Positions 47,692-60,059 of a stretch of DNA of 64,000 nucleotides are shown here, piece by piece. Both the position numbers and the translations under genes were made by a program. Below the pieces are notes generated by a model. The model was not told the DNA's origin and did no database searches. It was given only the letters and a program-made list of their open reading frames with translations. Position 1 is the stretch's first letter, and every line of letters starts with the position of its first letter. This stretch comes from Sorghum bicolor (taxonomy: Eukaryota > Streptophyta > Magnoliopsida > Poales > Poaceae): contig NC_012871.2 in the NCBI RefSeq assembly GCF_000003195.3, positions 49,220,345 through 49,284,344 on the forward strand, written 5' to 3'.

Positions 47692-48253
47692 GTGAGTTAT
47701 TTTTAGACACTTGCTTATATATGTGCTTATTTTTTTAAATGATATTAATTAAACTTTGAGGTGGCGAGGGAGTAAACAAGGGTCGATATAGGTCCTGGAT
47801 GTGGTGAGAGCAAGGATGTCTATGAGGTGGCGAGGCTAGTGAGTGTTTTAACTTTTAAAGGTGTAGGGGTGAAGGCGTGGCTAGAACTATACACTGCGAG
47901 TTTCTCTAATCCTCAAAGATACAGACCGATCAGACAGTTTAGGGGAGCACTCACTATACTATCGAAGTGCGAGAATAAGGATTTTTGATATCGTCGTCAT
48001 GGTCATTGCTCTCTCTTGGGCCAGCGCTCCTGGCGTCTGGCGACGACATCACTTATGGTTACTTCTTCAGAAGACATGATACTTGTTTGTCTGGATTGCT
48101 ATGTACACGTGATAACGTGCTTCTTTGTACGAGTCTCTTTGTACGAGTCAATTTATTGGCTTTTATCGTCGTAGCTTGTGAGCTACTAGTTTGTATTCTG
48201 GGACAGGAGTGCTCTAGTCTTTATTCCTTTGCTTTCACTATTTCAATAATAAG
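47692..48253. other. Noncoding, probably CACTA remains
   Basis: A GAGGTGGCGAGG block occurs twice (about 47758 and 47824). No gene or terminus recognised. Confidence 0.4.
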
Positions 48254-48497
48254 GCGTGTTTAGTTGGTGAACGAAAAAAATTCGCGACACTGTAGCACTT
48301 TCGTTTGTTTGTGGTAATTATTATGCAACCATGGATTAACTAGACTCAAAAGATTCGTCTCGTAAATTTCGACCAAACTATGCAATTAGTTTTTATTTTT
48401 ATCTATATTTAATATTCCATGCATGTGTCTAAAGATTAGATGTGACGAGAAATTTTGAAAAATTTTAGGTTTTTGGGTGGAAGTAAACAAGGCCTGG
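48254..48497. mobile_element. GGCCTTGTTTAG-family MITE
   Basis: Left GGCGTGTTTAGTTGGTG, right AAACAAGGCC, with the family blocks GATTAACTAGACTCAAAAGA and CCATGCATGTGTCTAAAGAT. Confidence 0.75.
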
Positions 48498-49441
48498 TAT
48501 AAGTTCCTTGTTAAAAAAAAAACTAGCATAGGACGAGAGGTACAAACAAGCAGTGTAGTGCCGACAAGACGTGCGATCACCGTCAAAACACGTGTTCAAT
48601 AATCAATAAGCATTCCTCGTGGGTCTCATGAATCATGCGAGAGAAGAAATGACCAAACTGCTAGTTTGTACTAATGGTTGCATATTATGCCGACTTTATT
48701 TCTCATGATGTTTTTATTTTTTTCCTCTTCTTTTTTTTTCGTTACTTGGCTTGCCACGTTATACACTTGCTTACATGGTGGTGCATTTCAGGACGTGTTT
48801 AATTTGTGATCATAACTTAACACGTCACATATTAGTCATGTTATAATTTTCTTTTTCACAACTATAATTATATACTTGGCCATATTTTCCATGCAGATTA
48901 TGGAAGGTTAGAGACAATTCGTGGAAACGACTGGCTGAAATGATGAATGGGGGCTCGCGGGCCTCCCGGCCTCTGGGTAGTTGCGGATTCGTCATTTCGG
49001 GCTGCCACGTTTGACCGTCCCTGCATTTTGTTTCTTCTTCGTCTTCTTCACACCACGACGAACCCAAACCAACCGAAAGCGGAAAGCAAACAGCAGACGA
49101 CTCGACTCGAGAGGAAGAAGGCGCGAAGAAGACAGAGATCCACGCCCACGCCAACGCCATCACGCCACTCCCCGACTACTCAGGAGTCAGCAGGACAGCG
49201 AGCAGGCACAAGCAGATCTCCCTCCACGCTGCGCCGACCGCTCTTTCTTCCTCTCCGCCGCTCCCCCGGTTGGTTCCTTCTCTTCGCCCTTCTTCTTCCC
49301 TTTCCGCGCGTCTTTCCTGTTCATGGCGCTTGATGGATGCAGGCCGGGCCCCCACGTCCTCCGATGGAGGGTTGGCTTTATTGATTTTTTTTATATGTTC
49401 CTAAAATGAAAAAAATAAATCCTGCAGCTGCAGGAAGGATC
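48498..49441 (+). other. 5' flank and leader of the ferrochelatase gene
   Basis: AT-rich to about 48900, then GC-rich with CT-rich tracts (49020-49060 and 49220-49320) that look like a plant 5' UTR. Open frames at 48947-49409 have no family resemblance and end before the ferrochelatase ATG; they are upstream ORFs at most. Confidence 0.45.
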
Positions 49442-52400
49442 ATGGAGCGCGGGGTTCTGGGCTCCAGGGGCGCCGGCGCCGTCCGAATCTTGGGGATGGA
49501 GACCGGGGCCGCGACGTGAGTGCTCCTCGGTCTCTTCTCGTCTTGTCATTTTCTTTTGTGATCGGGTCCAGTCAGGTCTGGGATCGTACCGTGGAACTAA
49601 CTAATTGAGTTTTTGTGATGGTTGGAGTGAAAAATGTTGTATGGAATCCTAGAATTAATTAATCAAATTTCCACTGCTCTTGGGGCTGTGAAGCCGTGGG
49701 ATTCTAGCATTATTTATGATGATTTTTAGAATTTTATTATTTATGATGATTATTTGGTTCTCCGTTCTAATATTTCTTTTCACTAGTGATCCATTGTTTC
49801 CCCACCAGAGCAACCCTCATTTTGGAAATTAAGTACCTGAGTGAGATCAATTTCTTTTCGATCCTCAAACCAAGATATGTTACTAGAAGAATTGAGAGTA
49901 TCTAATCTGCAGGCAAGATGCTATAATACTGTGGGTTTACAAGAAAGTGTATGGGTTTGTATTTTCTGCAAGAAGGTTAATGCTATGAGACGGTTTGTAA
50001 ACCCACGGTATCTGTTATAATACTCAGAAAACTGAAATTCTATGAATTTAAAAGGATCTACTCGTAAGAATATATGTAGGTATTTAAGTTATATTGCTAA
50101 ATCAAATTTGTTGCTAGCTAGTGGTGGACAATTTGATATGAACCGGTAGTAAATCAGGGCATAATGCTATTTAACACTTTATCCTTCACATCACAAATTT
50201 TACAATCTTTTTGAGATGTATGTGTTCAAGCTGACTTTAGATGATATCGCCACTGGGGATGACAGACAGAATGGCCTTAGTTTTCAAATTGGATGATCTG
50301 TTCTTGTGACATTCAAGCATGTTGTGGGTTCTATATTTGATTGGTTGTTCTACTATTGGCAGGTCATGTGGCAAAACAACCTCTATAAGTTTTACTGGTT
50401 CTACCAAACATGAGCAGAACTTGCATGAGAATGTTAAGCCGTCGCAATTTGCAACAAATGGATCCTCTCGTCTGGTTTACAGAAGTTCAGTACTTAAAAA
50501 TCAGTGGAATCTTTCTGCTAGTTCTTCCTCTGCGAATGTGGTTACCACTTTTGATGATGACAAAGATGTATCTTCCAGTGTTGTTGAAGAAAAAATTGGA
50601 GTACTGTTATTAAATCTTGGTGGTCCAGAGACCCTCGACGATGTTCAACCGTTCTTGTTCAACCTATTTGCTGATCCAGTAAGTGGTCATACCCCAGTAA
50701 CACCACAATAATAACTTCTCTGCCAGTGGACCTGTTCACTAATTGTACGTAGCCAATTTATTGAATGCTATCAGATAACTTCGAATGATTGTATGCAAGT
50801 CCTTAATATCAGCTTCTGAACTAATCAGCCTAGCAATTGTGGAGCCTAAAGGGAAAAAAAACTTTATTTGTGTCTTTTACCAGTTGAAGTTTTCATTTTA
50901 ACTGTTTTCCATGGTAGTTGAATCTTGAATGAGTGCCAACTAAAACAAAAACTATTGCGGGTCTGTGCTTCTGAACATAGCAAATACCAATTTAAGATCT
51001 TTCATTAATTATATGAATTTATAAATTCAGAATCCCTCTTTCTTGTATGTGTCCGGAATTTGTTTTACCAATCGTTACAGTTCATTTTATTTTTTTTATC
51101 ATAATTCTTTTCTATGTTTCAGGATATCATTCGACTGCCTAGGCTATTCAGGTTTCTCCAAAGACCACTGGCCAAACTTATTTCTACTTTTAGAGCTCCT
51201 AAGAGTAAAGAAGGGTATGCTTCAATCGGTGGTGGGTCACCATTGAGGAAAATTACTGATGAGCAGGTATAGGTTCACAAGGCTGACCGTGATGTGAAAT
51301 TATTGTTGCATTTCTTTACTTTTGACCTGTTTTATTGATTGTGGTTTATCAGTTTGTTCAAAATTTGTTAAATCTCTGAATCTTTCAAGACATGTTGATA
51401 GCAATTCAGTGTTAATCGCATTCTGAGTAAAATAGCTGATATTTCAGGCAAATGCTTTGAAGGCTGCTCTGAAAAAGAAAAATTTGAATGCAAATATATA
51501 TGTTGGGATGCGGTATTGGTATCCTTTCACAGAAGAAGCCATTGATCAGGTAAATTCTAGCACCATGCCTCTTAATTTTTTCCTCCTGTTAAATCTTTTT
51601 TTCCCGCTTTCTTTCTTTTATGTCTCATGAGTCATGAGCATTCAATCAGTTTCCAAATGCATATCATTCTAGCATCTAGCAGAAAAACCTTGTCACCCGT
51701 TCAAAAGACCATAGTGTTAGATATATGTATATCTAGGGGGTTAAATGTATATTGCTTACTTGTAACTCAAGTCATTATTGACTATATAATCAAAGCCACC
51801 CAACCCAAGGGGATGAGGTGTTTGCCATAATTCTACATGGTATCAAGCTACCGGGTCTATACCCTCCCGATCCCTACCCTTCCGCTGCCCTAACCCTCTG
51901 CCCGCCTCCACAGCCGCCGTGCCCTAGGGCGCCGCTGCTCCACCAGCTGCCGCCTCTCTGCGGCCGCTGCTCCACCTCCCACCATGTCTACCTCTTCTGC
52001 AACCTCTGCTGCCACCTCCGGCACCCAGGGTGCCGACGTCTCCAACTCTCTTGGATCTGGTGAAGGTGCCCCCATCATTGCGCCCCCCTACGCCGCCGTC
52101 AACGTGAAGCACCATGTTCCCGTCACGTTGGAGTTGGCTCACCCCAACTACAACAAGTGGGATGCCTTCACCTCCCTCTGCGGCAAGTTCTACCTCGGTG
52201 GCCACGACGGCTCCCTGGCTCCTGCTCCCACCGATGCATCGTGGGTCGCTGCGGACTGCGCTGTTCGTGGATGGATCTACGGCTCCGTCGCTGATGACGT
52301 CCTCATCATCGCCATGGCTCCCGAGCAGACGGCTCGTGACCTATGGGTCGGGATCGCAGATCTGTTCCAGGCCAACAAGGCGCTGCGTGCTGTCTTCCTT

Positions 52401-55400
52401 GCGGAACCGTTCTATTCGATGACACAGGGCGACCTCTCCATCGACCAGTTCTGTCAACGCATGAAGCAGACCGCTGATTCCCTCCGCGACATCGGCCACA
52501 CCATCCTCGACTCCCAGCTCGTGCTGAACCTTCTGCGTGGTCTCAACCCGTGCTACTCCAGCACTGCCGACGGCATTGTCATCAAGGATGTGCTGCCATC
52601 CTTTGCTGCTGCTCGCAACATGCTCGTCCTCAAGGAGCTTCGCCTCGCCAACGAGTCCAAGGTGCAGACTGGTACTGCTCTCCTTGCAGGCCCTCCGTTG
52701 TCGTCTGCCTGCACCAACGCATCCTGCCGCTCCTCCAACTCTGGTTCTCCCGCTGCCCCTCCTCAGCAGCGTGCGGGGAACTCAGGTTCTGGAGGAGGCG
52801 GCTCTGGTGGTGGTTGCAACAACAACAACCGCCGTGGTGGTCGCCGTGGCAACGGTCAGCAGCAGCAGCAAGCCGGTGGTCCTCGGCAGCAGGCTGCCCA
52901 ACCCGCTGGTCCATGGTTCTGCTTCAGCCCAGCTGCCTTCCAGACTGGGCAGCGCCCTGCCTGGCGCCCTCCTGGTGGTCCTGGCGTGCTCGGGCAAGCA
53001 TCCCAGGCGGACACTGCCTTCGGGCCCCTGCAATACTCCATGCCGGCGCCCCCATCGCAGTAGCAGCAGTGGGATCCTACTGCCCGGGTTGCTGCTCTAA
53101 ACCAGATGTCTATGAACCAAGGCGGCGCACCTTGGGTCATGGACATCGGCGCTACTGCGCACATGCACTCCCACGACGGTATCCTTACTTTCCGCTCCCC
53201 TCCTTCCTCCCCATCCATCATTGTTGGTGATGGCAACTCTCTCTCTGTCACTGGGCAGGGCAACTCCCTTCTCTCCACCCCTTCCTCGAACTTTGCACTT
53301 AATAATGTTCTTATTGTTCCATCTATTATTCGCGATCTCCTTTCCGTATGTCAGTTCACTCATGACAACAAGGGTTCTGCCGAATTTGACGCTCTTGGTT
53401 TTTCTGTTAAGGATCCTCAGACCAGTCGGGTGATGCTTCGCTGCAATAGCGCCGGCGTCCTCTACACCTTCCCTGCCGCCTCCCATCAAGCTTATGCCGC
53501 CTCATCCGACGTCGCCTTCCTGTGGCACGGTCGTCTGGGTCATCCTAGTCCAGCAGTTTTCACTCGCCTCCAGCATTTAGTCCCCTGTAATAAGAGCCTC
53601 ACTAGCATCTGCCATGCCTGTCAGCTTGGCAAACATGTTCGTCTTCCTTTTAGTAGTTCCTCTTCATGTACCTCGGCTCCATTTGAACTACTGCACTGTG
53701 ATGTTTGGACATCTCCTGTTTCTAGTGTTTCCGGCAATTCTTCTTACCTGGTTATATTAGATGATTACACTCATTACTGCTGGACGTTTCCCCTTAAGCG
53801 CAAGTCTGATGTTCATCAGCATCTAGTTCAGTTTTGTGCCTTTGCTCGCACCCAATTCTCGCTGCCCGTTAAGTGCTTCCAAGCAGATAACGACACTGAA
53901 TTTGTGAACAATGCCACAAGAACCTTTCTCACATCCAATAGGATCCTCCTTCGTCTTTCCTGCCCCTACACTTCGGCCCAGAATGGCAAGGCTGAGCGTG
54001 TTTTGCGCACTCTCAATGACATAGTCCACACTCTTCTTCTCCACTCCTCCATGCCTTCAACCTATTGGGCTGGAGCCCTCGCCACCGCCACCTACCTCTT
54101 AAATCGCCGCCCGAGCTCTACTATCTCTCATGAGATTCCTTTTTCTCGGCTTTATGGACAGCCACCTGATCTGTCCAATCTCCGTGTTTTCGGGTGCCTC
54201 TGTTATCCATCCTAACCTTTTTGCCAACATTCCCCATAAGCTCGCACCACGTTCCTCTGCATGTGTGTTCCTCGGCTACTCGACCTCTCACAAAGGCTAT
54301 CGCTGCCTTGACTTGTCCTCTTGTCGCGTCATCATATCTTGCCATGTTGTGTTCGATGAGACTACTTTTCCTTTTTAGCTAACACTGCAGGGCTCTCCTC
54401 TCCGGCGTCACTCGACTTCCTTGTCGATGACAGTGACGACCTTGCACCACTTCGTCAAGGTGTCGCACATCAGCCTGGCCGACTCCGCCTGGCGATAGTG
54501 GTTTAGTGCCCCTGTCCGGCTCGCCGCCTCAGCCTAGCGGGCATGGCTCCGTGCCCCCGTTCGGCTCTATGCTTCTTGATGACCCCGCCATCATCTCCTG
54601 CGGCCGTGTGGTTCCAGCCGTCACACCAGCGCCACAGCTCCCGTTGGGGTGGTTTGGTAGGGTCTTCGTCCGCCGTCCCAAGCCGCCCTCAGCACCTGCT
54701 CTGACCGCGGGCACCACAACCCCCGCTACTGGTGCGCTAGCAGGTGACCTCGCTGCTCCTGGTGCACAGCTAGGTGCCCCGCTTCCAGGAGGCCTGGCCA
54801 CAGCAACCCCACCTGCTGCTCGTGCTACTACAAGGCTGCAATCCGGCGCCATCGTCCCATTGACTACAATAGCGCCTTCCTGTCTACCACCGTTGCCTCG
54901 CCACTACCAGCTAACTATTATAGTGTGCTGGCTGATCCACAATGGCGTGCCGCCATGGCAAAGGAATTTTAGTCGCTCGTTGACGACACCTGGCGTCTGG
55001 TTCCTCGTCCACCTCGCGCCAACATCATCACTGGCAAGTGGATTTTCAAGCACAAGTATAATGTTGATGGTTTGCTTGCTTGACACAAGGCTCGCTGGGT
55101 TGTCCGGGGTTTCTCTCAACAGTACGACGTCGACTACGATGAGACATTCAGTCCAGTTGTCAATCCGGCCACCATCCGCGTCATTCTCAGCATTGCTGCC
55201 TCGCGCTCTTGGCTGATCCACCAGCTCGACGTGAAGAACGCCTTTCTTCATGGTCATTTTCAGGAGACCTTCTACTATCAGCAGCCTCCAGGCTTCGTCG
55301 ACCCTTCTGCTCCTGATCATGTTTGTTTGCCGCATAGGTCTCTTTATGGTCTGAAATAGGCACCTCGGGCGTGGCACCAACAGTTTGCCACGTATCTTCG

Positions 55401-58400
55401 ACAGCTCGAGTTCCAACCCTCGGCGTCCGATGCGTCTCTTTTTATTTATAAAGATGGAGATAGTGTCGTCTACCTGTTGCTCTACGTCGACGACATCGTC
55501 CTGACAGCTTAGCTCAGAATTTGCGATGACGGATCTCGGCGCGCTTCACCACTTCCTCGGCATCTCCATCACGTGCTCGGCCGATGGCCTGTTCCTCTCC
55601 CAGCGACAGTATGTTGTTGAGCTTCTCCAACGTGCTGGCATGTCAGTGTGCCATCCCACCACGACGCCTGTGGACTCTTAAGTCCAAACTGTCCGCTGCT
55701 GATGGTCCTCCCGTCGACAACCCTGCTTTCTACCGCAGCCTTGCTGGTGCCCTGCAGTATTTGACACTCACACGTCCAGACTTGGCCTATGTAGTTCAGC
55801 AGGTATGTCTGTTCATGCATGATCCGTGAGAGCCGCATCTCGCCCTCGTCAAGCGCATTCTTCGCCTATGTCAAGGGCACCCTTTCGCAAGGTCTGCATA
55901 TTGGCTCTCACGGCGTACTCTGATGCGGACTAGGCTGGCTGTCCTGACTCCCGGCGCTCCACGTTAGGCTGCTGTATCTTCCTCGGTGACGCTGGTCTCT
56001 TGGTCTTCCAAATGGCAGACCACTGTCTCCCGCTCTAGTGCCGAAGTGGAGTACCGGGCGGTTGCTCATGCAGTTGCCGAGTGCTGTTGGCTGCGCCAAC
56101 TTCAGGAGCTCCATCTGCCTCTCCAGTCGACTACAGTCTTCTGTGACAACGTTAGCGCTATATATATATATGACAGCTAACCCTGTTCATCATTGCCGGA
56201 CCAAACATATTGAGATTGACATTCACTTCGTCCAAGAGAAGGTGGCTCTTGGCGAAATACGAGTCCTCCATGTACCGTCGTCGTCTCATCAGTTCGCTGA
56301 CATCATGAATAAGGGTCTTCCTGTACAGCTGTTCAGTGATTTTAGGTCTAGTCTGTGCGTCTGTCAATCTCCTGCTTCGATTGTGGGGAGTGTTAGATAT
56401 ATGTATATCTAGGGGGTTAATTGTATATTGCTTACTTGTAACTCAAGTCATTATTGACTATATAATCAAAGCCACCCAACCCAAGGGGATGAGGTGTTTG
56501 CCATAATTGTACACATAGTACCCTGATCGAGTAGCATATTTAGGGTTGTCCCTAATAACTCCTGCTTGTATATGCACTTGCTTGCCCATGTATGAGCTAA
56601 CAATAAGCACATGATAGCTAATTCCATCTTTGCAACTAGCATTGGTTTAGATGGCTCCTTTGTGGTTGAGCCCAAAAAAAGAGAAAAAATGTTGTGAGAA
56701 ATTGACAATGTGACATCGTTACTGCAATTGATTGTAAGTCTTTTACTTTTTTTTAGCAATAATGATATACTTAGGGTGGAAGGGTGTATCAGAAAAATAG
56801 TTTTAAGTAATCTTGGAACTTTAGACTGAAATATTTTTATTACAAGACTTAGAAGCTAGAATGACATGTATACTTGGAATGTAGTTATTTTGAATCTAAT
56901 TTTCTTCTATGGACTTAATGTTTGCATTATTCTAGTTGACATTTTTTACCCGAATTTAATTTTCATATGTTCAAGTATTCCACCAAATGGTTTTCTAGTT
57001 ATTCCTTGTTGTCCATACAACTCTTATTTGATGATTAACTATTTCTTGGTTTTGGTTAATAATAGATTAAGAAGGATAAGATTTCGAAGCTCGTTGTTCT
57101 TCCACTCTACCCTCAGTACTCCATATCAACAAGTGGGTCAAGCATTCGTGTTCTCCAAAACATTGTCAAGTAGGATCCCTTCTCCCATATGAGACGCTTT
57201 TATTTTCTCTAACATGTAGGAGAGCTGCATATCTTTTATATTAAGAAGAAAAAAGAGGGTAAAGAACCCAAACAACACACACACACACAACCACACCCCT
57301 AGGTACTGCACATTACATACACATTCTTTAACTCAAGAAACTACCACAACCAACAAAAACACTACCACTGACCATTTCCTCGCTGCAAAGCCACAAAGAA
57401 AAAAAATCCTTTGGTATCTGCTAGACTCCATATGTTCATCTCCTTAAATGTCAGCATTAGCAGGGTTGCTAGGTTGGGAGAGGCACCATCAAACATACCA
57501 CTTCTAGCATATGAGAACCTATCGTCTTTGATGCTTCAACAACTTGGAATACTAATGCATAGGTTTCCATGCAGGGAAGATTCATATTTTTCTGGCTTGC
57601 CAATTTCCATTATCGAATCATGGTACCAACGTGATGGCTATGTGAAATCAATGGCTGACCTAATTGAAAAAGAGCTATCTGCCTTTTCCAATCCTGAAGA
57701 GGTGCCCTATTCGTAGTTCTACCTTCATCTTTATTCTACAGTTAGCAACAGAGGATTACTTATTTGATCTACACATTCCAAATTTCACTAGAGCTATTTA
57801 CTAGCTATACAATTCCTTTCGAAGAGAATTTTATTGGAACTGTGATTTGACATTGGTTATAGGTATCTTTCTCTGGATAAACTTGACCAGTAATATACAC
57901 AAATGTGTTAAGAGTAGGTAAATGCAAATGTTATTAGTAGATGTATAGCAAAAAATACTTCCATGACACTTTGTTTGTTACCTTTACTAGCATATTGGCA
58001 CATTCTAACGTCCATGTTAATTTCTGAGTAGCATGAGATATTGTTTTTTTTCCTGAAAGCAGCATTGCAGTTAGTTTACAGATAATCATGCAAAAATTGT
58101 GCTGTAATTTCAGTCTGACAATACTTTTTATTGTTTTCAAAATAAATGGCAGGTTATGATATTCTTCAGTGCACATGGTGTGCCACTTACCTATGTTGAG
58201 GATGCTGGAGATCCTTACAGAGATCAGATGGAGGATTGTATTTCTTTGATAATGGGGGAGCTGAGATCCAGAGGAATCTTAAATGGTCACACTTTGGCGT
58301 ATCAGGTATAGGCTATTCAAGTGATATGTACTTGTGTCACTAACAACTTCAAAGCTGTGTACTTATGTTTAAATGATCAAATACGATTACCTTGCAAGAA

Positions 58401-59345
58401 AACTAGAAATGGAAAATGCCAAATTCATAGAGTTCTGAGTTACCAGTTCTTTAGTTTTTCTGCTCACTATTTACTAGTGTTAACATTTCTTTTACATGTA
58501 GAGTCGGGTGGGGCCAGTTCAATGGCTGAAGCCATATACTGATGAAGTTTTAGTAGAACTTGGTAAAAACGGTGTGAAGAGCCTCCTGGCTGTTCCAGTA
58601 AGGTAATCAAGTTTAGTATTTCTGGCCATCTGGTTTTTTTTTTGTACAAATGAGATAAGCAACATGTAGCTCTATATGATCTTCGTTTCCTTTGGGATAG
58701 TTTACTCCATGCACTTCTCATGATACATGTTAGTTCCTCATTTCTGTTTGTATTTATCGCATTGGTATCTCTGGCACAATGTGTTTGCAAAAGCTTGCAT
58801 GTTCCATTGTATTAATGAATGGAGAACTTATTTCAAACAATTTTAGAATAAGATGCCTCCCGTAAAATGATCTTTTGCATGAGAACTGGCTCAGTTTTTA
58901 GTTTTTGCAGTCCATGAATGTCTTGCTGGGGTTTTTTTGATATGCTAGTATCTGGTTTATTCTGTTTACCAGTGAAGATTATGTTGCTGTGATTATTGAT
59001 GTAGTCTGAGCTATTTATGACAAATACAGCTTTGTGAGTGAGCACATTGAGACATTGGAAGAAATCGACATGGAGTACAAGGAGTTGGCTCTAGAATCAG
59101 GCATTGAGAACTGGGGTCGGGTTCCTGCTCTTGGATGCACTTCAACGTTCATCTCCGACCTTGCAGATGCTGTTGTCGAAGCCCTGCCCTCTGCTTCAGC
59201 ACTTGCAACCAGAAAGCCTGAAGACACTGATTCCAACATGGACCTGATGCATTACCTGACCAAGATGTTCTTTGGCTCGATCTTGGCATTTATGCTGCTG
59301 TTATCACCAAGGCTAGTTTCTGCTTTCCGAAACACCATGCTTTAG
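49442..59345 (+). CDS. FC2: Ferrochelatase, plastid type 2 with LHC-like C-terminus
   Basis: Nine exons: 49442-49515, 50363-50678, 51123-51266, 51448-51549, 57066-57169, 57575-57701, 58153-58305, 58502-58602, 59030-59345; all GT-AG, in phase, 478 aa. The first 95 or so residues are a weakly conserved transit region; TSCGK and [10 protein letters not shown] match grass FC2. The catalytic domain runs from [20 protein letters not shown] (about residue 100), through [49 protein letters not shown] and [16 protein letters not shown], with the metal-site His at 297, to [20 protein letters not shown]. The last 36 residues ([15 protein letters not shown], then [11 protein letters not shown]) are the hydrophobic CAB motif of type 2 enzymes. 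It inserts Fe2+ into protoporphyrin IX to make heme in plastids and sits at thylakoids. Intron 4 (51550-57065) contains a copia element; coding sequence is intact. Confidence 0.95.
51715..51837 (+). repeat. 5' LTR, 123 bp
   Basis: TGTTAGATATATGTATATC to TAATTCTACA. Contains no obvious TATA box beyond its AT-rich start. Confidence 0.93.
51984..53063 (+). pseudogene. Copia gag without zinc knuckle
   Basis: 359-codon frame from [13 protein letters not shown]. The UBN2-type Gag core has [52 protein letters not shown] and [18 protein letters not shown]. Where a CCHC knuckle is expected there is a Gly/Asn/Arg/Gln-rich stretch ([20 protein letters not shown]) instead. A TAG at 53061-53063 ends it, but the same frame goes on into the protease at 53106, so gag and pol were one ORF, or are joined by readthrough of that codon. 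Confidence 0.82.
53106..54215 (+). pseudogene. Copia protease and integrase
   Basis: 369-codon frame in phase with gag. The protease start reads [15 protein letters not shown], with Ile in place of the usual Thr or Ser in the catalytic D-T/S-G, so it is probably inactive. Pre-integrase follows ([17 protein letters not shown] with CHACQLGKH), then integrase: [30 protein letters not shown] (usually DNG), and [18 protein letters not shown]. It ends at a stop after VFGCLCYPS, where the frame shifts. Confidence 0.85.
54216..56390 (+). pseudogene. Copia integrase tail, reverse transcriptase and RNase H, frameshifted
   Basis: In pieces across three frames: [18 protein letters not shown] near 54270, a Pro/Ala/Thr-rich linker (54506-54850), RT blocks [16 protein letters not shown] near 55113 and [12 protein letters not shown] near 55230, LLYVDD with the active site at 55483-55494, then [20 protein letters not shown] (RNase H) near 56000 and [18 protein letters not shown] near 56205. 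Stops and indels are many; one frameshift falls in a (TA)n run at 56160-56171 inside RNase H. Confidence 0.8.
56391..56513 (+). repeat. 3' LTR, 123 bp
   Basis: Same as the 5' LTR apart from two substitutions (near 56422 and 56509). Confidence 0.93.
56519..57065 (+). other. Remainder of ferrochelatase intron 4
   Basis: AT-rich intron sequence ending in TTAATAATAG. No element recognised. Confidence 0.5.
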
Positions 59346-59711
59346 GTTTGCTAGGTAAGCACTAAGCAGAAATGGTGTGATAGGTAATTTCCCAAAGCAC
59401 TAAATTTTGAGATCGATAATGGTAAAACTGCAAGGAACTTGGTGCTCGTAAGTCGTAACTAGAGATCCTTAAGGCCACAAGGTAGGAGCTTGCAATTTGC
59501 TTTTTCTGATATTGTTCACAGAAAACATTGGTCTCATAAATGAATCTATGAAAGCATGGAACATTATAGCTCAAAGGTCCTTGTAGGCCCTTCTCGTTTT
59601 TGGATAATTTTACTTTGAAGTTGTCATGTGGTGCCGACAGCCGCCTAGAGACATGCATGGCCAGCAGCCGCCTGGGGACATGTATGGGCAGCAGGAGCTT
59701 GGGGAGGCTTA
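59346..59711 (+). other. 3' flank of ferrochelatase
   Basis: Probable 3' UTR. A short direct repeat occurs at 59640-59690 (CAGCCGCCTAGAGACATG and CAGCCGCCTGGGGACATG). No gene. Confidence 0.5.
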
Positions 59712-59868
59712 GGCCAGTCTCAATGGAGGTTTTATGCATATTAAATATGCTGATGTGGAACTATATTAATGAAGAAAGAGATAAGAGTTTTTATGAAACT
59801 CTTCTGCACTCTTTCTAAAATACAAGTGTTTTGGAAACTAGGCCATGAAACCCCCATTGAGACTGGCC
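59712..59868. mobile_element. Tourist-like MITE
   Basis: 157 bp, GGCCAGTCTCAATGG to CCATTGAGACTGGCC, a perfect 15-bp inverted repeat, with TTA at 59709-59711 and 59869-59871. Confidence 0.85.
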
Positions 59869-60059
59869 TTAGGTGGCTGAGTAATTTAACAATCAAGGAG
59901 TAGTTGAGAGATTAGAGTTAAGGCTAGAAAGTTAATGCAAGGCTAGAATCAAGGAGCCAGCCTTTATATGTATCTAGCACTGAATCAAGGAATGAGCAAA
60001 CCTATTCCTAATCTCCCGGTTCTCTTTTAATCCCATCACCTTCATCTTAATTTCACCCC

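Larger units (their letters stand above)
51715..56513 (+). mobile_element. Short-LTR Ty1/copia element in ferrochelatase intron 4
   Basis: 4,799 bp, flanked by CATAG (51710-51714 and 56514-56518). LTRs 51715-51837 and 56391-56513 are only 123 bp and differ at 2 sites by eye. The primer site TGGTATCAAGC at 51838 fits tRNA-iMet. The purine tract TTGTGGGGAG is at 56381-56390. Gag, protease and integrase are almost open; the RT/RNase H part is badly frameshifted. It lies in the same orientation as the host gene. Confidence 0.93.

Noticed and set aside
48947..49409. Two 128-142 codon frames upstream of ferrochelatase
   Set aside because: No family resemblance; they lie in the GC-rich leader and stop before the FC2 ATG, whose first exon matches grass FC2.
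52537..53230. Long frames overlapping copia gag
   Set aside because: Shadow frames of GC-rich gag; the frame from 51984 has the Gag domain.
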